Assembly: GCF_003336705.1 (NCBI RefSeq)
Contig: NZ_QMDL01000002.1
Coordinates: 357,262-421,261, forward strand
Direction: 5' to 3'
DNA: 64,000 nt
DNA from: Marinobacter litoralis
Lineage (GTDB): Bacteria; Pseudomonadota; Gammaproteobacteria; Pseudomonadales; Oleiphilaceae
Part shown: piece by piece, positions 9,155 through 17,604 of the stretch
How the letters are laid out: every line of letters begins with the position of its first letter
Position numbering within the stretch: position 1 is the first letter of the stretch
Made by a program: the position numbers and the translations under genes
Notes under the pieces: generated by a model
Databases searched by the model: none
Seen by the model: the letters and a program-made list of their open reading frames with translations, nothing else
What the model was told of the DNA's origin: nothing

Positions 9155-9559
9155 ATGAATAAGCTACTTATTTCCGTAACCGCATCTCTGGCACTGATGG
9201 CCGCTACGCCAACCATGGCGCAGCAAGAGGGGCAACAGAACCCGGCCAATCCACAGACGCAAAGCCCGGGCTATTCTGATCCCGCGGCTGCCGGCACCCA
9301 AAGCACCAATTTCAGCGACGCTCAGCTGAAAGAGTTCATTAAAGCTCAGGACCGTGTCATGGAAGTTCGGGAAGAGTACATAGAGAAGATTGAGGCCGCG
9401 GATTCCCAGCAGGAAGCCCAGGAGCTTCAAATGAAAGCCAACGACAAAATGGTTTCTGCAATTCAGGACGCAGGCATCGAGATCTCTACCTACAATGCCA
9501 TCGCGACCGCATACGGCAGCGAGCCGAAAATCCGCAACCGTGTTGATGCGCTGATGTAA
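9155..9559 (+). CDS. DUF4168 periplasmic protein
   Basis: Small exported protein of 134 residues. The Sec signal peptide probably ends at TMA before QQEG; a Gln/Pro/Ser-rich linker then leads to a helical domain (about residues 55-130, FSDAQLKEFIKAQDRVMEVR...) that fits DUF4168. No catalytic motif is seen. AAAGGAG lies 8 bases before the ATG. It stands alone between a sigma-54 promoter and a clean terminator, so it is likely a dedicated monocistronic target, probably of the divergent two-component system. Function unknown. Confidence 0.85.
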   Translation: MNKLLISVTASLALMAATPTMAQQEGQQNPANPQTQSPGYSDPAAAGTQSTNFSDAQLKEFIKAQDRVMEVREEYIEKIEAADSQQEAQELQMKANDKMVSAIQDAGIEISTYNAIATAYGSEPKIRNRVDALM

Positions 9560-9582
9560 TCCCCACTGTCCAGCGTTCAGTT

Positions 9583-9605
9583 GCCCCGCTTACGCGGGGC
9601 TTTTT
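9583..9605 (+). terminator. Rho-independent terminator
   Basis: GCCCCGC-TTAC-GCGGGGC stem-loop followed by TTTTT, 24 bases after the DUF4168 stop. Confidence 0.9.
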
Positions 9606-9609
9606 CGTT

Positions 9610-10410
9610 TCACTGCAACAGCAATGGCCGTGAAATCATTTTGACCCCCTCTGCGGCGCAAACCTCTGCGGCGCGAGCGGTCAAATCAGCGATAAACCGG
9701 GTTTGATCACCCGGTGTTAACGGGTAAGCCTTCAAGCGATACTTCATGCCCATATCCGTTCCCTGCACAGCCACCACAACCGGCTGATAGGTTTTGGTCA
9801 GCGGGCAGATATAGATTACATCTCGAAACAGTTCACGCATGCGCGCAACATCGTGGTTGGGTTCAAGATACAGTTCCGCCACACACATGAGGTTATCGGT
9901 TCCATCGTTGCCGTTTGCCAGCAGGTTGTTCCACAACAGTCCATGCGGAATAACGATGACCGTATCGTCAAGGGTGACGATTTCGGCAGCCCGAGTGCCA
10001 ATAGCACGAACCTCGCCGTATTGACCGTTGATCTCAATCCAATCACCCGGCCTGTAGGGCATTTCGTACAAGGTGACAATCCCGGCAATCAAACTGTTGG
10101 CGTAATCCTTGAAAGCAAACCCCAAGGCCAAACCCAATGCGCCAAAAATAGCGAGCATGTTTTCGAACGATGGTTCCACCAGAATTGGCACGACCATCAC
10201 AATGGTCAAGACAATGATCACCAGCCGCAGCAACGGCACCATTGCTAACAAGTACAGTCGAGGTTTACCCGACAGCTTTTGCGCCAGCATCGGCAACAGT
10301 TTCTGAACCGCCATGATCAACAACGACGCCAAAGCGACGACCGCAACAGCTTCTATGATGGCGTCTGACGTGATCGTAGACAGCGCACCTTTTAGCCCTA
10401 ACTCTTCCAT
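9610..10410 (-). CDS. MscS-family mechanosensitive channel
   Basis: Inner-membrane channel of 266 residues. About three N-terminal TM segments lead into the MscS core: a glycine/alanine pore helix (IFGALGLALGFAFKDYANSL), then the beta domain (YEMPYRPGDWIEINGQYGEV) and a short C-terminal alpha/beta domain. Two tandem ATGs are possible; the second (10408-10410) sits 6 bases after GGAG, the first only 3, so the second is favoured. It follows the degenerate-ATPase gene on the same strand with only 6-9 bases between, implying co-transcription. Likely role: release of solutes on membrane tension, perhaps modulated by its partner. Confidence 0.9.
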   Translation of the reverse strand: MEELGLKGALSTITSDAIIEAVAVVALASLLIMAVQKLLPMLAQKLSGKPRLYLLAMVPLLRLVIIVLTIVMVVPILVEPSFENMLAIFGALGLALGFAFKDYANSLIAGIVTLYEMPYRPGDWIEINGQYGEVRAIGTRAAEIVTLDDTVIVIPHGLLWNNLLANGNDGTDNLMCVAELYLEPNHDVARMRELFRDVIYICPLTKTYQPVVVAVQGTDMGMKYRLKAYPLTPGDQTRFIADLTARAAEVCAAEGVKMISRPLLLQ

Positions 10411-10419
10411 CATCTGCTC

Positions 10420-11631
10420 CTAGCACCCATCTACCGAAAATCCGCGGGCCTGCAAGTGCTTGCGGACAGACGGGTAACCCAGCGGGGTCAGCTGATAAGC
10501 TTGCGTGTTTTCATCCTGCACGATCACGTCTGCTCTGAGAAAGCGCGACAGCAGCATTGTCAGCTCCCGAGCCGTAATGCCAGTCACCAACTCAAGGGCG
10601 TCAATGGTTAAGCCGCTGTGCAACAGCAAGGCATGCAAAACAATTCCGGCCTGTTGCCCCGAGCTCTGCGGCACGCCGGGTAAACTCAGCTGATCAAACG
10701 GCACTACCCAGCACTCAGCGGTTTTACCTGCACCGGCTCCGTTTTCATCTTGCTCGGTATCTTCTTCCGGTTTGGCTCGCAATGCACGCCGCCAAATAGC
10801 GTGGGCAACCCCCCGGTTTCCTCTGGCAGCGTTGGCAAGATCCTGCATGAAACAACTGTACTTTTCTTTGGACTCATCGGTCTTGGGTGGCAATACATAG
10901 AGACCGTCGTTGGTCATGCGCGCCGTCAGTGACCACCCAGTGCCACCATGGGCTAAAAAATCCAACCAACCGGTTAAACGTTCCGAATCCAAAGGCGCCA
11001 ATGTTAACGGCCCTACGTGTAACTCTGGCCAGTACCTGACCCAGAACTGCCAGCACCAACTCGAACACGCCACAATGCCACGGCCGGCACTATCCAGAGC
11101 GACGCGAGCAAAGAAAGACTTCATCAGGTTCAAACCAGAACGATGGCGCAACCAGAAATTCGCGAGTTCAGGCACCACCCAGTCGTCGTCACCCAGCTGT
11201 TCGTCCCACCAACAATCTGCATCTTGTTCCGTCATAAACAGGTTATCCGGTGGCTCGATGACTCGGGACGGCAAGGTCAACAGAGCCTCAGATACCCCGG
11301 AAAACGGCGGCACGACAATAAAACTCACCCCGCGGTTGTATACGCCTTGCTGACGCAGTGCTCCGAGCTGTTCCAGGATGGCCGATGCGAAAGCCGATGC
11401 ATCTGGCTCCGGCGCATACCGCTTCAGTTTTTTAGCGGACAAGGATGGCAAGTCATCCAGACTTTCAAAGGCTTCGCTCTCGGGGGTAAGCCCTGAACGC
11501 AATTGTTCGAGTATGTCCTTAAATCCGGCGCGCAGTGTTTTGCGTACCGAAACATCAGGAGTACTCCACTGATCGAGAGGTATTAAGCCGCCCGGCAAGC
11601 AAGGTTGACCACTGTCGTTTTCCGTTGCCAA
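10420..11631 (-). CDS. Unrecognised protein resembling a degenerate P-loop (AAA/STAND-like) ATPase
   Basis: 403 residues, not assigned to a named family. A hydrophobic strand plus VVPPFSGVSE (106-115) sits where a Walker A loop would be but lacks the Gly-Lys pair (Val instead of Lys). GRGIVACSSWCWQFW (183-197) and LTLAPLDSERLTGWL resemble the strand-4/sensor region of AAA proteins, and GNRGVAHAIWRRAL (271-284) resembles the AAA lid motif. The last 65 residues (330-393, ALLLHSGLTIDALELVTG...) look like a winged helix. The start is TTG with GGGAG 6 bases upstream; no better start is seen. It lies between rlmJ and mscS with small gaps and is probably an adaptor of the channel. All fold statements are inference from motif order. 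Confidence 0.6.
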   Translation of the reverse strand: MATENDSGQPCLPGGLIPLDQWSTPDVSVRKTLRAGFKDILEQLRSGLTPESEAFESLDDLPSLSAKKLKRYAPEPDASAFASAILEQLGALRQQGVYNRGVSFIVVPPFSGVSEALLTLPSRVIEPPDNLFMTEQDADCWWDEQLGDDDWVVPELANFWLRHRSGLNLMKSFFARVALDSAGRGIVACSSWCWQFWVRYWPELHVGPLTLAPLDSERLTGWLDFLAHGGTGWSLTARMTNDGLYVLPPKTDESKEKYSCFMQDLANAARGNRGVAHAIWRRALRAKPEEDTEQDENGAGAGKTAECWVVPFDQLSLPGVPQSSGQQAGIVLHALLLHSGLTIDALELVTGITARELTMLLSRFLRADVIVQDENTQAYQLTPLGYPSVRKHLQARGFSVDGC

Positions 11632-11648
11632 AACTGTCTCCCTTTGTG

Positions 11649-12488
11649 TTATTCAGGCACCAGCCAATCCAGTGTGGCCGACACTCCTAGTCTAGCCGCG
11701 CCCTCAAGCTCCGCCAGCATATCGCTCAGCCGCTGATCAAAGCCCCAAGGGGGGTTAATCACCAACATTCCGGAACCGACCATGCCCCGCTCTGGTGGCT
11801 GATCCAGCATGACTTCGCTGCGTAGTACCTTGCGAACGCCACTGCCTTCCACACCGGCAATCAGCTGTTGCTGCAGGCCGCTGGTCAGAATGGGGTACCA
11901 AATCAGATACACCCCGTGGCGGCATTTCTTCCAGGCTTGCGCCAAAGTCTTCGCAACCAAGGTGTATTCGTCTTTAACTTCATAGGACGGATCGATCAAG
12001 GTCAGCAATCTAGGCTGCGCGGGGGGCAAACACTTTAATAATCCGTTTAATCCGTCTTCATTCAGAACACGCACACCGCTCTTCTCGCCCCAAGTTTCCA
12101 GATGCCGCCCCTCGGTCGGGTGCAACTCGAATGTCGTCACCGAATCCCCGGGTCGGCCAAAATTCGCAAACCAGGCGGGAGAGCCGGGGTACAGCGACAA
12201 GGTGCCTGCCCCTTTGTTCAAGCTATCTAATAATTCCAGCATTGGCTGCCAGTCTGGTGATTTCAGTTGGCCCCGTAACGCCCACAAACGACGGATACCC
12301 GCATCGGACTCTGCGGTTTTTCTGGCCCGTTCACTGGTCAGGTCATAGAGCGCACTGCCCGCGTGGGTATCAAAACACGCGATGGAAGTTTTCTTGGCTT
12401 GCATCATACCCAACGCCAGGGTCAATGCCGCGTGTTTCTGAACATCGGCGAAATTTCCTGCGTGAAAGGCGTGAAGGTAACTCAACAT
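11649..12488 (-). CDS. rlmJ: 23S rRNA (adenine2030-N6)-methyltransferase RlmJ
   Basis: Methylates N6 of A2030 in 23S rRNA, using S-adenosylmethionine. The 279-residue protein opens with the family-typical MLSYLHAFHAGNFADVQKH. It carries the catalytic loop as DPSYEVKDEY, a variant of the DPPY motif, and ends with NPPWGFDQRL. AGGAG lies 7-8 bases before the ATG. It is the first gene of a minus-strand run towards the ATPase-like gene (17-base gap), although no functional link is expected. Confidence 0.95.
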   Translation of the reverse strand: MLSYLHAFHAGNFADVQKHAALTLALGMMQAKKTSIACFDTHAGSALYDLTSERARKTAESDAGIRRLWALRGQLKSPDWQPMLELLDSLNKGAGTLSLYPGSPAWFANFGRPGDSVTTFELHPTEGRHLETWGEKSGVRVLNEDGLNGLLKCLPPAQPRLLTLIDPSYEVKDEYTLVAKTLAQAWKKCRHGVYLIWYPILTSGLQQQLIAGVEGSGVRKVLRSEVMLDQPPERGMVGSGMLVINPPWGFDQRLSDMLAELEGAARLGVSATLDWLVPE

Positions 12489-12582
12489 ATCGGACTCCTG
12501 ATTTCAGCCGTCCATTAAGCCGCAGACACCCCCCACACACAACACCCGAAGAAGGCCCAATGTCACTTCAAATCAAAAATTC

Positions 12583-12612
12583 TTGCGCCAACCTTGCCAA
12601 CGCCTTCATAAT
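12583..12612 (+). promoter_or_regulatory. Possible sigma-70 promoter for the imelysin operon
   Basis: TTGCGC and CATAAT are separated by 18 bases, 53 bases before the first gene. No convincing Fur box overlaps it, although the operon would be expected to respond to iron. A weak call. Confidence 0.35.
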
Positions 12613-12665
12613 GCAAACGCTAACGCTTCCTATTACCAGTCGCACCAAAATACACGGAGTTCCCA

Positions 12666-13958
12666 ATGACCGTTTTGTTCCGCCCGGCTCCACTGGCCAT
12701 AACCATTGCCGCCACCCTTTCCACCGGCTGTGCTCTCACCAATTCCGCCGCCGAGTCTGAGTCGGTCACAAAAGCGTCTGTTGTTTCCCATTATGCGGAT
12801 GTAGCCCACGCCAACTACCAAGATGCCTTGATTACAGCTAAAGCACTGGATAAGGCCACTGACCAACTGATAGCCAATCCCACCGAAGCCAATTTGCAAG
12901 CAGCCAAAGAAGCTTGGCTGGCAGCCCGCGTGCCCTATCAGCAAACCGAAGTATTCCGTTTCGGTAACACCGTCGTGGACGACTGGGAAGGCCAGCTGAA
13001 CGCATGGCCACTGGATGAAGGGCTGATCGATTACGTCAAAGCCGACGATTACCAGTACGAGCTAGGCAACGCCGGCGCAACAGCCAACATCATCGCAAAC
13101 ACCAGCGTTAATGTGGGCGGAGAAACCCTGGATACAACGGTCTTAACCCCGGAACTGCTCGCGAACCTAAACGAAATTGGCGGTTCCGAAGCCAACGTAG
13201 CCACCGGCTATCACGCGGTGGAATTTTTGTTGTGGGGACAAGACCAGCACGGTTTTGAACAAGGTGCGGGCGAGCGCCCGGTTACCGATTACGCAACAGG
13301 TTCTGACTGCACCAACGGCAACTGCGAGCGCCGCGCTGAATATCTGGACGCGGTAACAGACCTGCTGGTTTCTGACCTGGAATGGATGGTGGCGCAATGG
13401 GCCCCAGGTAGCGAAAACAACTACCGCAGTGAGCTGACAAACGGCGATGTAGACGAAGCCGTCCAGAAAATGCTGTTTGGCATGGGCTCTTTGTCTCTGG
13501 GTGAACTGGCGGGCGAGCGCATGAAAGTGGCTCTGGAAGCCAACTCCTATGAAGACGAACACGACTGCTTCAGCGACAACACCCACAACTCCCATTACTA
13601 CAATGGCCAGGGTATTCAGAACGTTTACGCCGGCACCTACCGCCGGGTAGATGGCAGCCTGGTCAGCGGCCCGTCATTGTCGGATCTGGTGGAAGCCAAC
13701 AACCCTGAATTGGACGCTCGCCTGAACGCCCAACTGGATGCTTCCATGAAAGCGCTGGGCCAACTGAAAGCACACGCGGAAAGCAGCGACAACCCGATGG
13801 CCTTTGATACGATGATCGCACCGGGCAACACCGAGGGTGCACAGATCGTTAATAACGCCATCATGGCACTGGTTGAACAAACCGGTTCCATTGAACAAGC
13901 CGCACGCCAACTCGGCATTGAAGCCCTGTCCCCTGACGATGCCGGCCACGCATTCTGA
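12666..13958 (+). CDS. Imelysin-family (M75, IrpA-like) lipoprotein
   Basis: Envelope protein of 430 residues with a lipobox (LSTGC, Cys22) and a two-bundle helical imelysin domain. The GxHxxE motif is intact as GYHAVEFLLWG (His183, Glu186). Family members were first called insulin-cleaving peptidases but are now linked to periplasmic iron handling (IrpA, ICMP). GGAG lies 7 bases before the ATG. It heads a tight four-gene cluster with a dihaem protein, a second imelysin and a DUF1513 protein. Regulation by iron is likely but no Fur box could be read. Confidence 0.92.
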   Translation: MTVLFRPAPLAITIAATLSTGCALTNSAAESESVTKASVVSHYADVAHANYQDALITAKALDKATDQLIANPTEANLQAAKEAWLAARVPYQQTEVFRFGNTVVDDWEGQLNAWPLDEGLIDYVKADDYQYELGNAGATANIIANTSVNVGGETLDTTVLTPELLANLNEIGGSEANVATGYHAVEFLLWGQDQHGFEQGAGERPVTDYATGSDCTNGNCERRAEYLDAVTDLLVSDLEWMVAQWAPGSENNYRSELTNGDVDEAVQKMLFGMGSLSLGELAGERMKVALEANSYEDEHDCFSDNTHNSHYYNGQGIQNVYAGTYRRVDGSLVSGPSLSDLVEANNPELDARLNAQLDASMKALGQLKAHAESSDNPMAFDTMIAPGNTEGAQIVNNAIMALVEQTGSIEQAARQLGIEALSPDDAGHAF

Positions 13959-13964
13959 GGCACG

Positions 13965-15368
13965 ATGAAAAACGCACTGATCTGGGGAACGCTGGCTTTA
14001 GCCAGCGTTCCCGTTTTCGCTGCCAGCCATGCTGGCTACCCGATACAAACCACACCGAATACCGGTGGTGAAGGTACGGTTCAACAATCCGACACCAATG
14101 CCTATTCGCTGCCCCAAGCCAATTTGTCGATGACCAAGCGGCTGGATTTCAGTGTGGGTAACAGTTTCTTTCGAAACCCTTGGGTTGAAGCACCCGCCAG
14201 CACCGATGCCCGCGACGGCCTCGGACCGCTGTTCAATACCAATTCATGCCAGGGCTGCCACATCAAAGATGGTCGCGGCCACCCGCCGGGCGTGAACGAA
14301 CCGCCCGTCTCCTTGTTCCTTCGGCTGGCCGTACCTGCCGATCCGGTAAAAGATGCCGATGTGCTTCGTATGCAGGGTTTCAAACCGGCTCCGGTTTACG
14401 GTGCTCAGCTGCAGACCGCCGCTCTGCCAGCGGCAAAGCCCGAGGCCAACCTGCGTATCGAATGGCAATCCGTCACTGAAACCTTACCCGATGGCCATCA
14501 GATTTCTTTACGCAAGCCGGCGTACCACATTGAGACCCCCAACTACGGTCCGCTACCGGACAACCTGTTGATCTCTCCTCGCGTAGCACCGCAAATGATT
14601 GGCATGGGGCTGCTGGAAGCCATTCCGGTCGCCGACCTAGAGGCCTTAGCCGACCCAGAAGACAGTAACAAAGACGGTATTTCCGGCAAGCTGAATCAGG
14701 TATGGGATTTGGCAACCAAGCAAACCGCTCCGGGACGTTTCGGTTGGAAGGCTGCCGAGCCGAACGTGCATCAGCAGAGCATGGGCGCATTTGCAGGCGA
14801 TATGGGGCTGACATCCAGCATCAAACTCAACACCGACTGCACGCCCGAACAGAAGTGTGAACAATTCCCCGATGGCGGTGCTCCCGAAGTCACCGATAAA
14901 GTCGCCGGTTTTGTCACCTTCTACGCCAAGAGTCTGGCCGTTCCCGCTCGGCGTAACCTGGATCAGGAAACCGTTCAGCAAGGTGCCCGGCATTTCAACG
15001 AAATCGGCTGTGCCGCTTGCCATACCCCCAAGCACACCACCGGACAAGTCGCCGATCGGCCGGACCTCAGCAACCAAACCATCTGGCCCTATACCGACCT
15101 GTTATTACACGATATGGGCCCGGCACTGGCAGACGGGCGTGACGAGTTTCTGGCCGACGGCAACGAATGGCGCACGCCGCCCCTGTGGGGTACCGGGCTG
15201 GTGAAAGTGGTGAATCCGCAAGCAGGATTCCTGCACGATGGCCGCGCCCGAACGCCAGAAGAAGCCATTCTTTGGCACGGCGGCGAAGCGCAAACAGCAG
15301 CCGACCGATACCGCCAATTGTCAGCCAGTGATCGACAAGCACTGATCGATTTTCTCAATTCGCTTTAA
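13965..15368 (+). CDS. Dihaem c-type oxidoreductase (DUF1111, 'thiol oxidoreductase' family)
   Basis: Periplasmic protein of 467 residues with a Sec signal (cleavage near VFA-ASHA) and two haem-c sites: CQGCH (Cys95, Cys98, His99) and CAACH (Cys349, Cys352, His353). The layout is that of the DHOR family related to MauG and dihaem peroxidases. It begins 6 bases after the first imelysin gene stop and ends 9 bases before the second. In this company an electron-transfer or iron-redox role (for example oxidation or reduction of iron for the imelysins) is plausible but not shown. Confidence 0.92.
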   Translation: MKNALIWGTLALASVPVFAASHAGYPIQTTPNTGGEGTVQQSDTNAYSLPQANLSMTKRLDFSVGNSFFRNPWVEAPASTDARDGLGPLFNTNSCQGCHIKDGRGHPPGVNEPPVSLFLRLAVPADPVKDADVLRMQGFKPAPVYGAQLQTAALPAAKPEANLRIEWQSVTETLPDGHQISLRKPAYHIETPNYGPLPDNLLISPRVAPQMIGMGLLEAIPVADLEALADPEDSNKDGISGKLNQVWDLATKQTAPGRFGWKAAEPNVHQQSMGAFAGDMGLTSSIKLNTDCTPEQKCEQFPDGGAPEVTDKVAGFVTFYAKSLAVPARRNLDQETVQQGARHFNEIGCAACHTPKHTTGQVADRPDLSNQTIWPYTDLLLHDMGPALADGRDEFLADGNEWRTPPLWGTGLVKVVNPQAGFLHDGRARTPEEAILWHGGEAQTAADRYRQLSASDRQALIDFLNSL

Positions 15369-15377
15369 GGAGTTGCC

Positions 15378-16421
15378 ATGCAGCCCGTCATTCGAGCCTT
15401 TTGCGCTTCAGCCCTGGCCATTGTTGCCTCAGCCAGTGTCGTGGCCGCACCGATGGATGGGCCGCAGAGTGCCCGCGCAGGCTGGCACCCGGCGATTCAG
15501 TCGGCCTATGACCTGCTCGCCGAGGAAACAAACCAGCTTGCCGAGCAAGCCAGCACCTACTGCGCGGAACCCGGCGCGAATGACAGGGAACGGCTTGAAC
15601 AACAGTGGCGTGATGCCTTTATGGCTTGGCAACAGGTACGTTTTGTCGATTTCGGGCCGGTAGAAAACAACAATCTGGCCTGGCAATTTCAATTCTGGCC
15701 GGACCCGAAAAACCTGGTTGCCCGTAAAGCCGGTTACCTGACGACATCAGACCAGCCCATCACCGCCGATCTTATTGAACAATCGGGCGTAGCCGTTCAG
15801 GGCTTTCCGATGCTGGAATACCTGTTGTTTGATAAGCCGTTCTCTACCGGCAAGCACGCGCTACCGGCCACGCACAGCTGCGCACTTTTAACCACTGTCA
15901 CCCGGCACCTCGCGTCAAACAGCAAGCAGCTTAGCGCCGACTGGCATCATTTCAAAACACCTTACCTGAACACCGAGGCCTATCAAGCCTCTACCATCAA
16001 ATCGGCCATGGCAGCCTTGGAAATTCTCGAGGAACGGCGACTCGCAAAACCCATGGGGCTGCGCGGCAATGGCAAACGCAACCCTTACCTCACCGATGCC
16101 TGGCGCAGTGGAACCAGCCTGTTATCGGTAGAAGCCACCCTACGCGGGCTGCAGCAACATTTCCTGCCTGATTTTCTGGAACTGTTGAAACAAAAGGGTG
16201 AATTACAACTCGCCGAGCGAATCCAGCGTCAGTTTGATGCGGCACTGGATAACTTTCCTGAAGCTGATCGCCCGATGACCGCATTGCTGTCGGACGATAA
16301 CGCCTTTCGCACACTGCAAGGGCTGTACGTCGACGTTTCTCAGCTCACCACTCTCGTCAACGACCAAGCTGCCGTAGCTTTGGGTGTGGTACGCGGTTTC
16401 AACTCCAGCGACGGTGATTGA
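15378..16421 (+). CDS. Second imelysin-family periplasmic protein
   Basis: 347 residues with a Sec signal (cleavage near VVA-APMD). The family core is present, but the GxHxxE site reads QGFPMLEYLLFD, so the histidine is replaced by proline while the glutamate remains. Metal binding may therefore differ from the first paralogue. AAGGAG lies 5 bases before the ATG. Paired imelysins flanking a dihaem protein suggest a complex in the periplasm; this paralogue lacks a lipobox and may be soluble. Confidence 0.9.
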   Translation: MQPVIRAFCASALAIVASASVVAAPMDGPQSARAGWHPAIQSAYDLLAEETNQLAEQASTYCAEPGANDRERLEQQWRDAFMAWQQVRFVDFGPVENNNLAWQFQFWPDPKNLVARKAGYLTTSDQPITADLIEQSGVAVQGFPMLEYLLFDKPFSTGKHALPATHSCALLTTVTRHLASNSKQLSADWHHFKTPYLNTEAYQASTIKSAMAALEILEERRLAKPMGLRGNGKRNPYLTDAWRSGTSLLSVEATLRGLQQHFLPDFLELLKQKGELQLAERIQRQFDAALDNFPEADRPMTALLSDDNAFRTLQGLYVDVSQLTTLVNDQAAVALGVVRGFNSSDGD

Positions 16422-16434
16422 AGGGCCTTGTGAA

Positions 16435-17529
16435 ATGGATAGAAGCCGACGCAAACTCCTGAAAGCGGCTCTCGCCGGCAGCGCTGCATTAAGCCTGAGT
16501 GGCTGCAGTCTGTTGCCGCGAAAGTCCGGGTTTAACCCCGAGCAGTACTCGGCAGCTGTAGGTAAACCCGATGGTAGCTTCGGTGTTAGCGCTTTCGATT
16601 TGGAAGGCCAACCACTTTGGGTTTCATCAGTGGATACCCGTTGCCACAGCGGTTGTACTCGCCCCTTGATCAACCAACTGGTGTTCTTCGAGCGCCGGCC
16701 GGGCTGGAGCCTCCATGTCTTGGATGCCTCTACCGGAAAACGCCTGCACCATATTGAAGCCGCCCAAGGCGAACACTTCGTCGGTCACGGCGTGTTCTCC
16801 CCGGATGGGCGCTGGCTTTATGCCACCGCCAGTCGGTACGAACCCGGCGAGGGCATCGTGGCGGTTTACGATGCCGAGCAAAACTACCAACGGGTAAACA
16901 CCTTCGAATTAGCCGGTATCGGCCCGCACCAAATCACCTTACATCCGGACGGTGAAACCCTCGCCATCGCATTGGGCGGCATTCTCACCCACCCGGATTA
17001 TGACCGGCTTAAACTCAATCTCGACACCATGGCACCGGCACTGATTCTGATGAACCGTCGCTCCGGCGCGATTATCAGCCGCCTGACCCCAAGCCATCAT
17101 CAACAGAGCCTTCGGCATTTAGACATTCACCCTTCCGGCAAGGTATTTGTAGCCTATCAACACCAAGGCCCAAGGCACGAAATGCCAGCCTTGCTTGCCC
17201 GCTTGGAAAACCACCGGCTGAAGGAAATTCGTTTTGACGATGAAACCCAAGCCGACCTCGGCAACTACATCGCAAGTGTAATCGCCCACCCGGAGAACGA
17301 CCTGGTGGCTGCCGCATCTCCCGTAGGCGGCACGGCGGTGGTGTTTCAAGGCAGCACTGGCAAGCTGCTCGCAAAAGCCTCGATTCCCGATTGTTCCGGC
17401 GTGCAGGCATTAGCCGGCGGCGATTTTCTGATTTCCTCGGGCCAAGGCAAGCTGGTTCGGTTCGGCGCAAACCAACCCGCTCAGGAAATTGCCCAACTGC
17501 CTCTTTATTGGGATCATCACTTGGTGTAG
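16435..17529 (+). CDS. DUF1513 lipoprotein with twin-arginine signal
   Basis: 364 residues. The start is the ATG at 16435; an upstream in-frame GTG would add 17 residues and overlap the imelysin gene. The N-terminus has a Tat-type motif (SRRKLLKAA) followed by a lipobox (LSLSGC), then a beta-propeller-like domain with repeated strands (for example VFSPDGRWLYATASRYEPG and DIHPSGKVFVAYQHQG), which fits DUF1513. Tat export implies folding or cofactor loading in the cytosol. It is the last gene of the imelysin cluster. Its function is not established. Confidence 0.88.
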   Translation: MDRSRRKLLKAALAGSAALSLSGCSLLPRKSGFNPEQYSAAVGKPDGSFGVSAFDLEGQPLWVSSVDTRCHSGCTRPLINQLVFFERRPGWSLHVLDASTGKRLHHIEAAQGEHFVGHGVFSPDGRWLYATASRYEPGEGIVAVYDAEQNYQRVNTFELAGIGPHQITLHPDGETLAIALGGILTHPDYDRLKLNLDTMAPALILMNRRSGAIISRLTPSHHQQSLRHLDIHPSGKVFVAYQHQGPRHEMPALLARLENHRLKEIRFDDETQADLGNYIASVIAHPENDLVAAASPVGGTAVVFQGSTGKLLAKASIPDCSGVQALAGGDFLISSGQGKLVRFGANQPAQEIAQLPLYWDHHLV

Positions 17530-17604
17530 CCGGCACCAACCGCAGCTTAAGCAACTCCGCCGCTCCTGCTATGCTTGGCGAAACCCTTGACCGGAGTAGC
17601 CACC

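Noticed and set aside
12489..12665. Fur box upstream of the imelysin operon
   Set aside because: Searched for GATAATGATAATCATTATC-like sequence; the best match (around CATAATGC) is too poor to call.
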